64,000 nt of DNA from Arthrobacter caoxuetaonis (GCF_023921125.1 NZ_CP099466.1:868001-932000), one strand, 5' to 3'; positions 44,647 to 53,009 are shown, counted from the stretch's first letter. Notes: generated by a model not told the origin, from the letters alone. Program-made: numbers and translations.

Positions 44647-45204
44647 GTGTGGAACAACCTGTGGACCAGCCTTGGCATCACCCCCATTGACGCCCTGTGG
44701 GTCGTCATCTCGTCCTTTGGGATCTACCTCGTCTTCTTCCTGATGGTCCGCGGCTTCGGCCAGCGGGCGCTGGCGAGCTGGTCCACGCTGGACAAAGCGA
44801 TCGTGATTGCGCTCGGTTCAGTGCTCGGACGCGTGATCCTGGGCTACACGCCCACGCTTGCGGCCGGCATCATCGGCCTGGCGACGATGTTTGTGATGCT
44901 GCGGCTGGAGGGATACCTGCGAAGGAGCAAGCGCGGGGCCTACCTCACCAGCAAGCCCATCCTGCTGATGGCGGGGGAGCAGGTCTTGTCAGGAGCGCTC
45001 AGGCGGGCCCGGATCCAGGACGATGAACTGTACTTCAAGCTCCGCCAGGCCGGGATCCGCAACTTCTCGGAGGTGTCGCTGGTCATCCTGGAGCCCACGG
45101 GGGACGTGAGTGTGCTCCGGCGGGGGAAGCAGATAGATCCCCTGCTGCTGCGCCGGATCGAGGACCGCGCCCTCATCCCCAAAGAGCTGCTCATGCCCGA
45201 ATGA
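44647..45204 (+). CDS. DUF421 (YetF-like) membrane protein
   Basis: The 185-residue protein has two or three N-terminal spans (IDALWVVISSFGIYLVFFLMVRGFGQRALASWSTLDKAIVIALG) and a C-terminal soluble DUF421 domain (RIQDDELYFKLRQAGIRNFSEVSLVILEPTGDVSVLRRG). Family members in Bacillus affect spore or membrane properties; mechanism is unknown. The GTG at 44647 is set by AAGGAGG 7 bases upstream. Confidence 0.82.
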   Translation: MWNNLWTSLGITPIDALWVVISSFGIYLVFFLMVRGFGQRALASWSTLDKAIVIALGSVLGRVILGYTPTLAAGIIGLATMFVMLRLEGYLRRSKRGAYLTSKPILLMAGEQVLSGALRRARIQDDELYFKLRQAGIRNFSEVSLVILEPTGDVSVLRRGKQIDPLLLRRIEDRALIPKELLMPE

Positions 45205-45359
45205 TCCCCGGCCAGGGGCCTTCCGCGGAGCGTCCATGTACGGCGGCCAGGGTTCCGCCGGACCGTGAAAGCCAGCCGTGAAAGCAGCCGTAACTGCCCT
45301 GTGGCGAGGGGGAATGAACGCCTGGCGGAGGGGTGTGGTCGCGGACCGGCCAAAAGTAG

Positions 45360-45514
45360 TGTAGAGTCTTTCTCAGTTGTTGTGTTGCGCATTTTGTATT
45401 TCAAGTGGCGAAACCCAAACGGGCTAGCCGCTTTTCTGTAAAAGCGGTAAAGGAACACCGCGACTGAAACCTCCCGAAAGTCGGGAAGTGTTTCAATGCA
45501 GAAGGAATATTAAA
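45360..45514 (+). promoter_or_regulatory. Promoter and structured 5' leader of the first cspA gene
   Basis: A putative extended -10 TGTAGAGT (45360-45367) precedes a roughly 140-base leader starting near CAGTTGTTGTGTTG (45374-45387). The leader includes a perfect hairpin CCGCTTTT-CTGT-AAAAGCGG (45429-45448) and a second one GAAAC-CT-CCCGA-AAG-TCGGG-AAGT-GTTTC (45466-45494) just before the AAGGA ribosome-binding site. Blocks of it recur before the second cspA gene. Long leaders that refold with temperature are known for cspA mRNAs. The stretch 45205-45359 between the DUF421 gene and this promoter shows no gene. Confidence 0.65.
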
Positions 45515-45718
45515 ATGGCTACAGGTACCGTGAAATGGTTCAACTCCGAAAAGGGCTTCGGCTTCATTGAGCCCGACGACGGCAGCGCCGACGTCTTCGC
45601 TCACTACTCCGCTATCAACTCCAGCGGCTACAAGTCCCTCGAAGAGAACCAGAAGGTCTCCTTCGACACCGAGCAGGGCCCCAAGGGTCCGCAGGCCACG
45701 AACATTCAGGGCCTCTAA
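45515..45718 (+). CDS. cspA: Cold-shock protein CspA family (first copy)
   Basis: The 67-residue protein is a single cold-shock domain with RNP1 KGFGFI and RNP2 VFAHYSAI, which bind single-stranded RNA or DNA. It acts as an RNA chaperone and anti-terminator in the cytoplasm. It differs from the copy at 47920 at only 5 positions. AAGGA lies upstream of the ATG; an upstream in-frame start at 45488 lies within the leader hairpin and is rejected. Confidence 0.95.
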   Translation: MATGTVKWFNSEKGFGFIEPDDGSADVFAHYSAINSSGYKSLEENQKVSFDTEQGPKGPQATNIQGL

Positions 45719-45759
45719 TTCCAGAAGCCTAGACGCCGCCGCTAAGGCAGGCATCTAAA

Positions 45760-45800
45760 AAGAAGAGCAGGACGGGCAACCGTTCTGCTCTTCTTGTTTA
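45760..45800 (+). terminator. Rho-independent terminator of first cspA
   Basis: AAGAAGAGCAG pairs with CTGCTCTTCTT around GACGGGCAACCGTT and is followed by GTTTA. It lies about 40 bases after the stop codon. Confidence 0.8.
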
Positions 45801-45811
45801 ACCCCTTCCGC

Positions 45812-45867
45812 CGAGAGGCCAGTTACGGCTCATTTGAGCGTTCAAACGAGCCGTAACTGGCCTCTCG
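45812..45867. repeat. 56-nt near-perfect palindrome
   Basis: Of 28 possible base pairs 26 match; the arms begin CGAGAGGCCAGTTACGGCTC. It stands in the gap between the cspA terminator and the end of the convergent glutaminase gene. It may terminate the glutaminase message (no T tract) or be a dispersed REP-like element. A partial copy, GCCGTAACTG, occurs at 45287-45296. Confidence 0.6.
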
Positions 45868-45896
45868 ATGGTTGTGGCCGGCGCCGAAAGGGAGGG

Positions 45897-47711
45897 CTAG
45901 TCCTCCACGCGTACAGCCGTCTCGCGCAGGTACTGCTCCACTCGGGTGTAGGCATCCTGCGTCAGGGCCCGCCAGAGCTGCAGCGCCAGCCGGGGCTCAT
46001 TTTCTTCCATGCGGCTGATTTCCTCTGCCGGCAGCCGCCAGAGAGTGACGTCGCCGTCGGCTTTGACCGTGGTTTCCTGCCGCTTGTCTTCTCCCAGCGC
46101 CATTTCGCCGAACGTCATTCCCGCCCCCAGCCGGTTCAGCTTGACCCGATGGCCGCTGGGGCCCGGCATCAGTGTCTGGACGTGGCCGGAAGCGATGAAG
46201 TAGACACCGCTGAAGCGCTGGCCGATCCTGCGGATCACGTCTCCGTCCTGGTAGCTGAGCTCTTCCATCCGTCCGGCCAGGTCCTTGGCCGCCTCCGCAT
46301 CGAGCGGTGCCAGTGCGGGGGAGTCCGCCGGGAGGATACGTTCGGGCTGCACAAGGTCCGCGCCGTAGCGGCGCAGCAGCTCCTCCTCACACCACTCCAC
46401 CGCGGCGGACCGGGTCCCGAAGGCGGCCACCGGCTGGCCCCCTTCCGCCAGCGCAGCCGGCACGTCACCGGCTGAGTCCACTACGGCCAGCTGCCGTCCG
46501 GACACCGCGAGCATGCTGGCTGCCTCATTGAACATGCGCAGGGCGACGCCCGAGACCTCATCCACACTGCGCAGGTCCAGGACCACCAGCACGACGTCGT
46601 CCTCCAGTGAAGCGAGTTCGCGCACCATGGCCTCGGCGCCGGCGAAGAGCAGGTCGCCGTTTAGTTCCAGGATCCTGGCACGGTGGGCGTTGGCACGCAG
46701 CAGTGCAGCGGCGTCTTCGCTGCGGCGGATACCCGAGGGTGTGGTGCCGATGTCGTAGGAGCCGCGCAAGGCGGATTTTCCCGTGCGGCCGGCCCGGACG
46801 AAGTGCAGTTCAAGGTCGTGGGACAGCCGCTGGCTGACGGCAACGCCCCGGACGCTGCTGCCGTGCCCGTCCAACGGCGGAGAGTAGACCGCCAAGCCGA
46901 TCTGGCCGGGCAGTACGGCAATCGTTCCGCCGCCCACGCCGGACTTGGCGGGCATGCCGACGCTGCTCATCCAGGAGCCTGCATCGTCGTACATGCCGCA
47001 CGTGGCCATGACCGAGAGGACCCGCTCGACGGATGCGATATCCAGGACCTGGTCATTGGTGAGCGGATTGCGTCCTGCGTTGGCCAGGGTAGCGGCCATC
47101 ATGGCCAGGTCGAGCGCGTTGACCATCACGGAGCACTGGCGGAAGTAGTCTTGGATAACCGGCGCCGGGTCGGATTCGATAATGTCGAAACTCCGCAGCA
47201 AATAGCCCAGGGCATGATTGCGGTGGCCGGACTTTAGTTCTGACTGGTATATGCGTTCGCTGACGGATAATTGCCGACCGGCAAAAGCGGAATATGTATT
47301 GAGGATCCGCTTGAACCGCGAATTGCCGCCGGCTCCGCGTAGGAGTGAGGTTGCCGTGAGGGCGCCCGCATTGATCATGGCGTTTGCCGGCCGGCCCGTT
47401 CCCTCCGCCAGCGAAATCTCGTTGAAGGAATCACCCGAGGGTTCTACGTCAACCTTCGCATCAACCTCCTCCATTCCGCGGTCAGCGAGGGCAAGTCCGT
47501 AGGTAAACGGTTTGGAGATCGACTGGATGCTGAACTCCTCCCTGGTGTCGCCAACCTCGTAGACGTAGCCGTCAGCGGTTGCAAGGACGATTCCGAAATG
47601 GTCCGGATCCACGTGCGCCATGGCCGGGATGGAGCTGTACGGCTGCCCGTCCTTGAGGCCGGCAATCTCGGCGTGGATACGTTGGAGGTAGTGCTCAATG
47701 GGGGAGTCCAT
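45897..47711 (-). CDS. glsA: Glutaminase fused to STAS and cyclic-nucleotide-binding domains
   Basis: The 604-residue protein has three parts. Residues 1 to about 308 are a GlsA-type glutaminase with the Ser64-x-x-Lys67 catalytic pair (SIQSISKPF), INAGALTATSLL and KSGVGGGTIAVLPGQIGLAVYSPPLD. Residues about 345-448 form a STAS domain (DDVVLVVLDLRSVDEVSGVALRMF). Residues about 470-595 form a cNMP-binding fold with FGEMALG (534-540) and RQETTV in place of the usual RAA phosphate-binding cassette. It would deamidate glutamine to glutamate under control of the two sensory domains. True cAMP binding is uncertain because of the altered cassette. Plain glutaminases are about 310 residues. Confidence 0.88.
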   Translation of the reverse strand: MDSPIEHYLQRIHAEIAGLKDGQPYSSIPAMAHVDPDHFGIVLATADGYVYEVGDTREEFSIQSISKPFTYGLALADRGMEEVDAKVDVEPSGDSFNEISLAEGTGRPANAMINAGALTATSLLRGAGGNSRFKRILNTYSAFAGRQLSVSERIYQSELKSGHRNHALGYLLRSFDIIESDPAPVIQDYFRQCSVMVNALDLAMMAATLANAGRNPLTNDQVLDIASVERVLSVMATCGMYDDAGSWMSSVGMPAKSGVGGGTIAVLPGQIGLAVYSPPLDGHGSSVRGVAVSQRLSHDLELHFVRAGRTGKSALRGSYDIGTTPSGIRRSEDAAALLRANAHRARILELNGDLLFAGAEAMVRELASLEDDVVLVVLDLRSVDEVSGVALRMFNEAASMLAVSGRQLAVVDSAGDVPAALAEGGQPVAAFGTRSAAVEWCEEELLRRYGADLVQPERILPADSPALAPLDAEAAKDLAGRMEELSYQDGDVIRRIGQRFSGVYFIASGHVQTLMPGPSGHRVKLNRLGAGMTFGEMALGEDKRQETTVKADGDVTLWRLPAEEISRMEENEPRLALQLWRALTQDAYTRVEQYLRETAVRVED

Positions 47712-47761
47712 CCTTCCAGCCTAGGCGTTCAAAAACATCCGTGACGTAACCGTTACCTTCG

Positions 47762-47919
47762 TGTATGCTGGGCGCAGTTGTTGTGTTGGGCCTTTGTAAT
47801 TGACGCGGCGGGACCCGAATCCAGGGTCAGCCGCTTTTTTTGTAAAACGCCTCATGGGACACTTCAACTGGAAACTCTCCGACGGTCGGAGAAGTTTCGC
47901 TTCAGAAGGATGATTAAAA
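47762..47919 (+). promoter_or_regulatory. Promoter and structured 5' leader of the second cspA gene
   Basis: TGTATGCT (47762-47769) lies 13 bases before CAGTTGTTGTGTTG (47775-47788), the same arrangement as in the first cspA. The leader ends with a hairpin GAAAC-TCTCCGA-CGG-TCGGAGA-A-GTTTC (47871-47898), then GAAGGA before the ATG. Compared with the first leader, one stem pair changes from C-G to T-A, which keeps pairing. Confidence 0.65.
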
Positions 47920-48123
47920 ATGGCAACAGGTACCGTGAAATGGTTCAACTCCGAAAAGGGCTTCGGCTTCATCGAGCCCGATGACGGCAGTGCCGATGTT
48001 TTCGCCCACTACTCCGCCATCAATGCGAGCGGCTACCGCTCACTCGAAGAGAACCAGAAGGTTAGCTTCGACACCGAGCAGGGCCCCAAGGGCCCCCAGG
48101 CGGTAAACATCCAGCCTGTCTAA
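47920..48123 (+). CDS. cspA: Cold-shock protein CspA family (second copy)
   Basis: This 67-residue cold-shock domain protein is 62/67 identical to the first copy, with KGFGFI and VFAHYSAI motifs intact. It differs by Ser to Ala and Lys to Arg around residues 36-40 and by the last residues (VNIQPV instead of TNIQGL). Duplicated coding sequence and leader suggest a segmental duplication that left the glutaminase gene between the copies. Confidence 0.95.
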   Translation: MATGTVKWFNSEKGFGFIEPDDGSADVFAHYSAINASGYRSLEENQKVSFDTEQGPKGPQAVNIQPV

Positions 48124-48159
48124 CAAGACTTCGGCCCTTCCACGGGCCAGCTGGACGCA

Positions 48160-48191
48160 CAGATGCAGGACGGTTTTCCGTCCTGCATCTG
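48160..48191 (+). terminator. Terminator of second cspA
   Basis: Perfect 14-bp arms (CAGATGCAGGACGG and its complement) enclose TTTT and are followed by CTGTTT. The stretch on to 48401 holds a CTCACAG/CTGTGAG inverted repeat (48283-48289, 48311-48317) and no gene. Confidence 0.85.
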
Positions 48192-48401
48192 CTGTTTAAG
48201 CCACCTCGATCGGCAGTGGCCTCACGGTGCTGGCCCCCAACCTGTGGCGCTTGTGACCCATGGTGCTGGTGCGCCCGGCTCACTCACAGAATTCGGTCCA
48301 GCACAACCCCCTGTGAGAGAATTCAATGTCCCGGGTGACCCCGGGCACACTGCCGCGGCTGATCTCCTGCCCGGCTCCTCGCACGATAGGACCCCTGGCC
48401 A

Positions 48402-49706
48402 ATGGCTGAAGATAACGCCCGCACGAGTGCGGTGCCGCACTCCGAGCGCATAGACGACGACGGCGGAGCTCCCGCTAAATGGAAGATTGTTGGACCCGGG
48501 CTTGTGGTGGCAGCCACGGGCGTCGGTGCCGCCGATATGGTCGCAACTCTGGTCGCGGGCTCACGCTACGGCTACGGGCTGCTCTGGGCGGTCATCCTCG
48601 GCGTCATCCTGAAGATCATCCTCGTGGAAGGTGCCGGCCGCTTCACGCTCGCCACCGGCAAGACAATCTTCGAAGGCTGGCGCTCCCTGGGGCGCTGGAC
48701 CACCTGGTATTTCGGTCCCTACATCATGATTTGGGGCTTCGTCTACGGAGCGACGGCGATGTCCTCCGCTGCGCTTCCGCTGGCAGCGGTCTTCCCGTTC
48801 CTGCCGCTGTGGGCCTGGGCCATCCTCATGGGCCTCGCCGGCTTCGTGATGGTGTGGTTCGGCAAATACGCCACGTTCGAAAAGATCACGGCCGTCCTGG
48901 TCGGCCTGATGTTCGTGACCGTTGTGGGCCTGGCCGTCATCGCCACCCCCAACATTCCGGAGATGTTCAAGGGCCTTGTCCCGATGATCCCCGAAGGCGG
49001 CGTCGTTTACACCCTGGCCCTGGCCGGCGGCGTCGGCGGCACCATCACCCTCGCTGCTTACGGCTACTGGCTGCGTGAAAAGGGCTGGTACACGCCGAAG
49101 TGGATGAAGGTCATGCGCATCGACAATTCCATGGCCTACGTGATGACGGGCATCTTCGTCGTCGCCATGCTCATTGTCGGAGCCGAGGTTGTCCGCACCG
49201 CAGGCATCACCCTCAGTGCCGGAGACAAGGGACTCCTGGACCTCTACGACGTGCTGAAGCTGGAATACGGCAACTTTGTGGGCACCGGCTTCCTCGTCGG
49301 CTTCTGGGCTGCGTCCTTCTCCTCCATCATCGGCGTCTGGAACGGCGTTTCACTGATGTTCGCCGATTTCTGGGGCAACATGCGCGGCAAGGAATCCGGC
49401 CACCCGGATACCCGCGTGGGCGGCAAGTACTTCAAGTTCTACGTCCTGTGGCTGACCTTCCCGCCCATGATCCTCTTCGCACTGGGCCAGCCCATCGGCC
49501 TGATTCTGGCCTACGGCGTGCTCGGCTCACTGTTCATGCCGTTCCTGGCCGTCACCCTGCTGGGCCTGCTCAACGGCAAGCGCATTCCCAAGGAATGGGC
49601 CAACCGCCTCCACACGAACATCGCCCTGGGCGTCACCGCCCTGCTGTTCATCGTCCTGGGCGCGCAGCAGGCATGGAAGGCTCTGGCCCCCGTTTTCGGC
49701 GGCTAA
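48402..49706 (+). CDS. Nramp-family divalent-metal transporter, motif-divergent
   Basis: This 434-residue, about 11-span protein is recognisable as Nramp by GPGLVVAATGVGAADMVATLVAGSRYG in the first span and by overall layout. Canonical manganese/iron Nramps carry DPGN in span 1 and MPH in span 6. Here span 1 reads GVGAAD and span 6 reads GGVGGTITLAAYGYW, so both metal-binding motifs are replaced. It belongs to a divergent branch, and the transported ion, or whether it transports a metal at all, is open. The gene is single and has a strong terminator. Confidence 0.78.
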   Translation: MAEDNARTSAVPHSERIDDDGGAPAKWKIVGPGLVVAATGVGAADMVATLVAGSRYGYGLLWAVILGVILKIILVEGAGRFTLATGKTIFEGWRSLGRWTTWYFGPYIMIWGFVYGATAMSSAALPLAAVFPFLPLWAWAILMGLAGFVMVWFGKYATFEKITAVLVGLMFVTVVGLAVIATPNIPEMFKGLVPMIPEGGVVYTLALAGGVGGTITLAAYGYWLREKGWYTPKWMKVMRIDNSMAYVMTGIFVVAMLIVGAEVVRTAGITLSAGDKGLLDLYDVLKLEYGNFVGTGFLVGFWAASFSSIIGVWNGVSLMFADFWGNMRGKESGHPDTRVGGKYFKFYVLWLTFPPMILFALGQPIGLILAYGVLGSLFMPFLAVTLLGLLNGKRIPKEWANRLHTNIALGVTALLFIVLGAQQAWKALAPVFGG

Positions 49707-49727
49707 CAGCACCCTTCCTAGCCCGTT

Positions 49728-49769
49728 CTAAACTGCCCCGCCGCACCCGATTGCGGCGGGGCAGTTTAG
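49728..49769 (+). terminator. Terminator of the Nramp-like gene
   Basis: 17-bp perfect arms (CTAAACTGCCCCGCCGC at 49728-49744 and its complement at 49753-49769) enclose 8 bases and are followed by CTTATT. Confidence 0.85.
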
Positions 49770-49881
49770 CTTATTGCCAGGCGTTCCACGAGCGAAAAAC
49801 CAGCTTCGGAAAGAAGTCACCGGACCCCATCCACGCGCCGGGAACCCTCCGCTACTCTTAAATGGCGAGAGAAGGTTCAGC

Positions 49882-51315
49882 ATGGAAATCAGCGCAGCGG
49901 GTGGCCTGAATCGTCTGATTGCGGGCCGTTATCGACTCAACGAACCTATTGGCCGCGGTGGCATGGCCACCGTCTATCGAGGGCAGGACGAGGCTCTTGG
50001 CCGCGGCATCGCGGTGAAGCTCTTCCGAGCCAGTGCTGTGGACCCCGACGACGTCGGGCGCCAGAATACCGAGACACGCCTCCTGGCGTCACTCACCCAC
50101 CCCGGACTCGTTACTTTGTTCGACGCCGGCAAGGATGATGCCGGACGCGACGACGGAGAGGCCGGAGAACCCCGGGCGTTTCTGGTCATGGAACTCGTCG
50201 ACGGCCCGGACCTTCGCAAAAGGCTCCGGGAAGCTGCATTGCCTGCAGCCGACGCCGCCTACATCGGAGCCGAGCTGGCCGGCGCCTTGGCCTATATCCA
50301 CAGCAGGGGCGTTGTCCACCGTGACGTGAAGCCGGCGAATATCCTGCTGCCTCCGGGCGTCGCCGGGACGGCACCGCGCGCCAAGCTCACGGATTTTGGC
50401 ATAGCACTCATGCTGGACGGTGCCCGGATGACGGCCACCGGTGCAACCCTCGGCACGGCCAACTACCTCAGCCCGGAGCAGGCCTCCGGCGCGTCTGCCC
50501 AGACTTCCTCGGACATCTATTCCCTTGGACTCGTGCTGCTGGAATCCGTCACCGGACGGATCGAGTACGGCGGCAGCCCTCTCGAAGCCGCCGTCGCCCG
50601 CCTCAGCCGCGATCCGGATATCCCGGCAAGTCTGGGTCCGCAGTGGCGCTCCCTCCTCTGTTCAATGACGGCACGTGACCCCGGGGACCGTCCTACCGCC
50701 GCGGAAGTATCCGCGTCGCTGCTCGACTACCGGTCCGCGGGAGCACCGGTCCAGGGCTTTTCGACGGACTCCGGCGCCGTACCCGTCCAGGACGCCGTAC
50801 CCGCCCAGGGCGCCGTATCCGCCCAGGACGCAGCGGCGAGCATTGTCGACGGGGCGGTGCAGGGCACCCCCGAGCAGACGGAGACGGACAATGCAGGGGA
50901 CCGCAGCCTGCACCCCGTCACGCCGTTGCCGGCCATCGAACGGGCTGCCGCGGCTTATCTTGCCGGCGACGGCGGACCGCGGCATCCCGACGTTCACACA
51001 CCTGCTGCCCCGCCCACGCCGCCTTCGATTGGCCGGGTCCCGGCTGCCGGATCCGTGCGTACCCACGAAAATCGGCAGTCGCAGCGGTCCTGGACCCGGG
51101 CACCGGCAAATGGGCCGGCGCTCGCCCTGCGCCTTCCCCAGGGCAGGGCCGCCATGGCCGGAAGGGCTCTGTTGGCCGTGTTGGTCATGACGGTTTTGAC
51201 AGTGACGGTTGTCCTGGCAGCGAACCGGCTGAACGCGTCCCAGGACGGACGCTACGACCTCATTCCCGGGCAAGGCACCGGTTCCAGCGCAGAACCCGGC
51301 GGGGGCACGCCGTAG
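49882..51315 (+). CDS. Membrane-anchored Ser/Thr protein kinase (PknB-type)
   Basis: The 477-residue protein has an N-terminal kinase domain (about 16-275): GRGGMATVY glycine loop, Lys46 (AVKLF), HRDVKPANIL with Asp148, and DFG at 171-173. A Pro/Ala-rich linker of about 150 residues follows, then one span near 428-447 and a 30-residue outer tail. No PASTA or other sensor domain is present. The ATG at 49882 follows GAAGG; upstream in-frame residues do not belong to the domain. Three 18-bp tandem repeats lie in the linker. No phosphatase or FHA gene is nearby. Confidence 0.88.
   Translation: MEISAAGGLNRLIAGRYRLNEPIGRGGMATVYRGQDEALGRGIAVKLFRASAVDPDDVGRQNTETRLLASLTHPGLVTLFDAGKDDAGRDDGEAGEPRAFLVMELVDGPDLRKRLREAALPAADAAYIGAELAGALAYIHSRGVVHRDVKPANILLPPGVAGTAPRAKLTDFGIALMLDGARMTATGATLGTANYLSPEQASGASAQTSSDIYSLGLVLLESVTGRIEYGGSPLEAAVARLSRDPDIPASLGPQWRSLLCSMTARDPGDRPTAAEVSASLLDYRSAGAPVQGFSTDSGAVPVQDAVPAQGAVSAQDAAASIVDGAVQGTPEQTETDNAGDRSLHPVTPLPAIERAAAAYLAGDGGPRHPDVHTPAAPPTPPSIGRVPAAGSVRTHENRQSQRSWTRAPANGPALALRLPQGRAAMAGRALLAVLVMTVLTVTVVLAANRLNASQDGRYDLIPGQGTGSSAEPGGGTP
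50776..50829 (+). repeat. Three 18-bp tandem repeats in the kinase linker
   Basis: Consecutive units encode AVPVQD, AVPAQG and AVSAQD. The reading frame is kept, so copy-number change would alter linker length without disrupting the kinase. Confidence 0.7.
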
Positions 51316-51358
51316 GCGGGTTGTTTGCATGAGACGCCGCGTCTCGCATACTTAGAGG

Positions 51359-51754
51359 ATGACTTTTCCGGCAATTGACCCAACCGAGCGCTGTCCCTGC
51401 CTGAGCGGGGACACCTACGAAGGTTGCTGCCGCCGTTTCCATGCCGGCACGGTTCCGGCTCCCACCGCGGAAGCGCTGATGCGCTCCCGGTACTCCGCCT
51501 TCGTGACCGGAGATACCGGATACCTGCTGCGCACCTGGCATCCCAGTGCGCGCCCTGCCCGGCTGGAACTTGAACCGGAGAGGAAGTGGCGCAGGCTGGA
51601 CATCCTTTCCATACAGGCCGGCGGGCCCTGGGACTCCACCGGCGTCGTCGCCTTCGAAGCCCACTACCGCGAGGATGGCCTGGCAGGGGTGCAGGGAGAG
51701 CGCAGCAGCTTCATCCGCGAAGAAGGCCGTTGGCTCTATGTAGACGGCGAGTAG
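51359..51754 (+). CDS. YchJ/UPF0225 family protein with SEC-C-like motif
   Basis: The 131-residue protein starts with a zinc-type SEC-C motif (CPCLSGDTYEGCCRRFH) followed by the YchJ domain (AEALMRSRYSAFVTGDTGYLLRTWHP, then FEAHYREDG and SSFIREEGRWLYVDGE). The family is common and has no known biochemical role. It starts 43 bases after the kinase gene. Confidence 0.88.
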   Translation: MTFPAIDPTERCPCLSGDTYEGCCRRFHAGTVPAPTAEALMRSRYSAFVTGDTGYLLRTWHPSARPARLELEPERKWRRLDILSIQAGGPWDSTGVVAFEAHYREDGLAGVQGERSSFIREEGRWLYVDGE

Positions 51755-51906
51755 GGCTTTGGCCTTCCCGATGAGGTAGCCCGGATCTAGGCTTAAAGGA
51801 CGTTCGACGGCGGCCCGGACAGGGTCCTTTTCGGGAAGCTCTCCCGAGAACAGGCAGCTCAGCGCAGCGCCTGTCAGGAGTCGGACCCTAAGCAGACGAG
51901 GACACC

Positions 51907-52962
51907 ATGAAAGCACTCGTTTATGAAGGCCCCGGACAGAAGGCATGGAAGGACGTTCCGGATCCGACGATCCAGGATCCCCGAGACGTCATCGTCAAGA
52001 TCGACACCACCACCATCTGCGGGACGGATCTGCACATCCTCAAGGGTGACGTTCCCGCTGTGACTCCCGGCCGGATCCTGGGACATGAGGGTGTCGGAAC
52101 CGTCACGGAAAAGGGTTCCAGCGTCAACTCCTTCAATGTGGGTGACAAGGTCATCTTGTCCTGCGTTTCCGCCGACGGTTCCTGCAGTTTCTGCAAGGAC
52201 GGGCTGTACTCGCACTGTCTTGGCGATGAGGGGCAGGTTGGCATTGGCTGGATCTTCGGGCACCTGATCGACGGAACGCAGGCGGAGTATGTCCGCGTCC
52301 CCTACGCCGATACCTCCATGTATCTCCTGCCGGAAGGCGTCTCGGCGGAGCACGGTACCCTGCTGAGCGACATTTTCCCCACTGGTTTTGAGATGGGCGT
52401 GCAGTACGGCCGGACAAAGCCCGGCGACGTGGTGGCAGTCATCGGTGCCGGGCCGGTCGGCCTGGCGGTCATAGCTACGGCCGGGCTGTACGGTGCCGCG
52501 AAGATCATCGCCGTCGACCTGGATGCGAACCGCATCCAGCAGGCACGGAAATTCGGTGCCACGCACGGCGTCAACTCCGGTGACGCGGACTGGAAAGAGC
52601 AGATCATGTCCCAGACCGACGGATGGGGCGTGGACGTTGCCGTGGAAGCGGTGGGCATTCCGCGCACGTTCGAGATGTGCACCGAGATTGTCCGTCCCGG
52701 CGGGAATGTGGCCAACGTGGGTGTGCACGGCGCTCCGGTGAGCCTGGACCTGCCGCGGCTGTGGATTGAGAACATCGACATCAGCATGGGCCTGGTTAAT
52801 ACCAATACCCTGTCCATGCTCCTGAAGCTGATCGCTGAAGGAAAGCTGCCGGCGGAACAGTTCATCAGCCACCGGTATGCGCTGCACGACATGATGACGG
52901 CGTACGACACGTTCTCCCGGGCAGCGGAGACCGATGCGCTGAAGGTGATGCTGCAGGCATAG
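51907..52962 (+). CDS. Zinc-dependent alcohol dehydrogenase (MDR family)
   Basis: The 351-residue enzyme has ICGTDLHILKGDVP and GHEGVGTVTEKG for catalytic zinc, a three-Cys remnant of the structural-zinc loop (CSFCKDGLYSHC), and the NAD motif VAVIGAGPVGLAVIATAGLYGAAKIIAVD. It resembles actinobacterial secondary alcohol and aldehyde-type dehydrogenases. GAGGA lies just before the ATG. A strong terminator follows, so it is probably a single-gene unit. Confidence 0.85.
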   Translation: MKALVYEGPGQKAWKDVPDPTIQDPRDVIVKIDTTTICGTDLHILKGDVPAVTPGRILGHEGVGTVTEKGSSVNSFNVGDKVILSCVSADGSCSFCKDGLYSHCLGDEGQVGIGWIFGHLIDGTQAEYVRVPYADTSMYLLPEGVSAEHGTLLSDIFPTGFEMGVQYGRTKPGDVVAVIGAGPVGLAVIATAGLYGAAKIIAVDLDANRIQQARKFGATHGVNSGDADWKEQIMSQTDGWGVDVAVEAVGIPRTFEMCTEIVRPGGNVANVGVHGAPVSLDLPRLWIENIDISMGLVNTNTLSMLLKLIAEGKLPAEQFISHRYALHDMMTAYDTFSRAAETDALKVMLQA

Positions 52963-53009
52963 CCACCTTCCGCATGGTCCGTCGGGTTCGTCGGATTCCG
53001 GACCAGCAA

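Noticed and set aside
45482..45718. Longer cspA reading frame starting at 45488
   Set aside because: The extra residues would be translated from the leader hairpin, and the family N terminus [10 protein letters not shown] begins at 45515 after a good ribosome-binding site.
50776..50829. The 18-bp repeats as a CRISPR or regulatory array
   Set aside because: They are contiguous, in frame and inside the kinase coding sequence, with no spacers.
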